Positions 5,529 through 5,599 of a stretch of DNA of 5,599 bases are shown here, one piece after another. Location of the stretch: the NCBI GenBank assembly GCA_017481185.1, contig JAFUPO010000125.1:1-5599 (forward strand). Direction: 5' to 3'. The translations under genes and the position numbers were made by a program. Source of the DNA: Clostridia bacterium. GTDB taxonomy: Bacteria > Bacillota_A > Clostridia > Christensenellales > Aristaeellaceae. Every line of letters begins with the position of its first letter. Position 1 is the stretch's first letter. Below the pieces are notes generated by a model. The model did not search any database. It had not been told where the DNA came from and was given only the letters and a program-made list of their open reading frames with translations.

Positions 5529-5599
5529 TTAGCCGCGGCCGTCACGGCGGGGAGGACGGGTGCGCTCCACGGGGCGGGCGGGGGCAGCTTCATACACCA
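5529..5599 (-). CDS. pnp: C-terminal tail of upstream gene, probably polynucleotide phosphorylase
   Basis: Only the last 22 residues are in the window: VYEAAPARPVERTRPPRRDG then RG, ending at TAA (5529-5531). The tail is proline- and arginine-rich and looks disordered and RNA-friendly. Clostridial PNPases often carry such a tail after the S1 domain. The main support for pnp is position, since an M16 protease of the YmxG type commonly follows pnp in Firmicutes. No catalytic, KH or S1 sequence is visible, so the identity is inference from context. Another protein with a basic tail cannot be excluded. The frame is open to the window edge and codon use is GC-rich, as expected for real coding sequence here. 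Confidence 0.55.
   Translation of the reverse strand, partial: VYEAAPARPVERTRPPRRDGRG

Overview
The window looks like chromosome from a low-to-mid GC Firmicute of the class Clostridia. The evidence is the RpoB N-terminus ([10 protein letters not shown]...), the linkage of a PNPase-like C-terminal tail to an M16 zinc protease (the pnp-ymxG/mlpA order common in Firmicutes), strong Shine-Dalgarno sequences, and small XRE and two-helix membrane proteins of clostridial type. A gut-type clostridium is plausible, but no species can be read from the sequence.

Layout, left to right. (1) Positions 1-568: the first 189 codons of rpoB on the minus strand, with its promoter and a leader of about 150 nt (569-752). 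No gene lies in 569-843, which holds only this leader, the promoter and the terminator of the next gene. (2) Positions 844-2937, minus: a 697-aa fusion of an MFS-like membrane domain to a PlsC-type acyltransferase domain whose HX4D box is altered. It ends in a hairpin terminator. (3) Positions 2938-3121: a divergent control region with one promoter facing each way and a small inverted repeat between them. (4) Positions 3122-3592, plus: a two-helix membrane protein of unknown function. (5) A bidirectional terminator shared by this gene and the convergent XRE-type regulator (3626-3874, minus). (6) A 19-bp palindrome, then an M16 metalloprotease (3994-5241, minus). (7) Positions 5242-5528: a non-coding interval between the protease and the end of the upstream gene (probably pnp). 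It holds a TATAAT box, a terminator-like hairpin in the protease leader, and a run of five adjacent hairpins resembling a mosaic intergenic repeat. (8) Positions 5529-5599: the last 22 codons of the upstream gene.

Apart from the plus-strand membrane protein, everything is transcribed leftward. The genes look like separate transcription units more than one operon: each junction carries a hairpin, a promoter or both. The core functions are transcription (rpoB), RNA decay (probable pnp) and proteolysis (M16). The membrane acyltransferase points to lipid or envelope glycerolipid metabolism. There is no defence system, CRISPR array, tRNA, rRNA or transposase. The most unusual items are the acyltransferase fusion with its non-canonical active site, the palindrome-rich element after pnp, the attenuator-like protease leader, and the position of rpoB away from rplJL.
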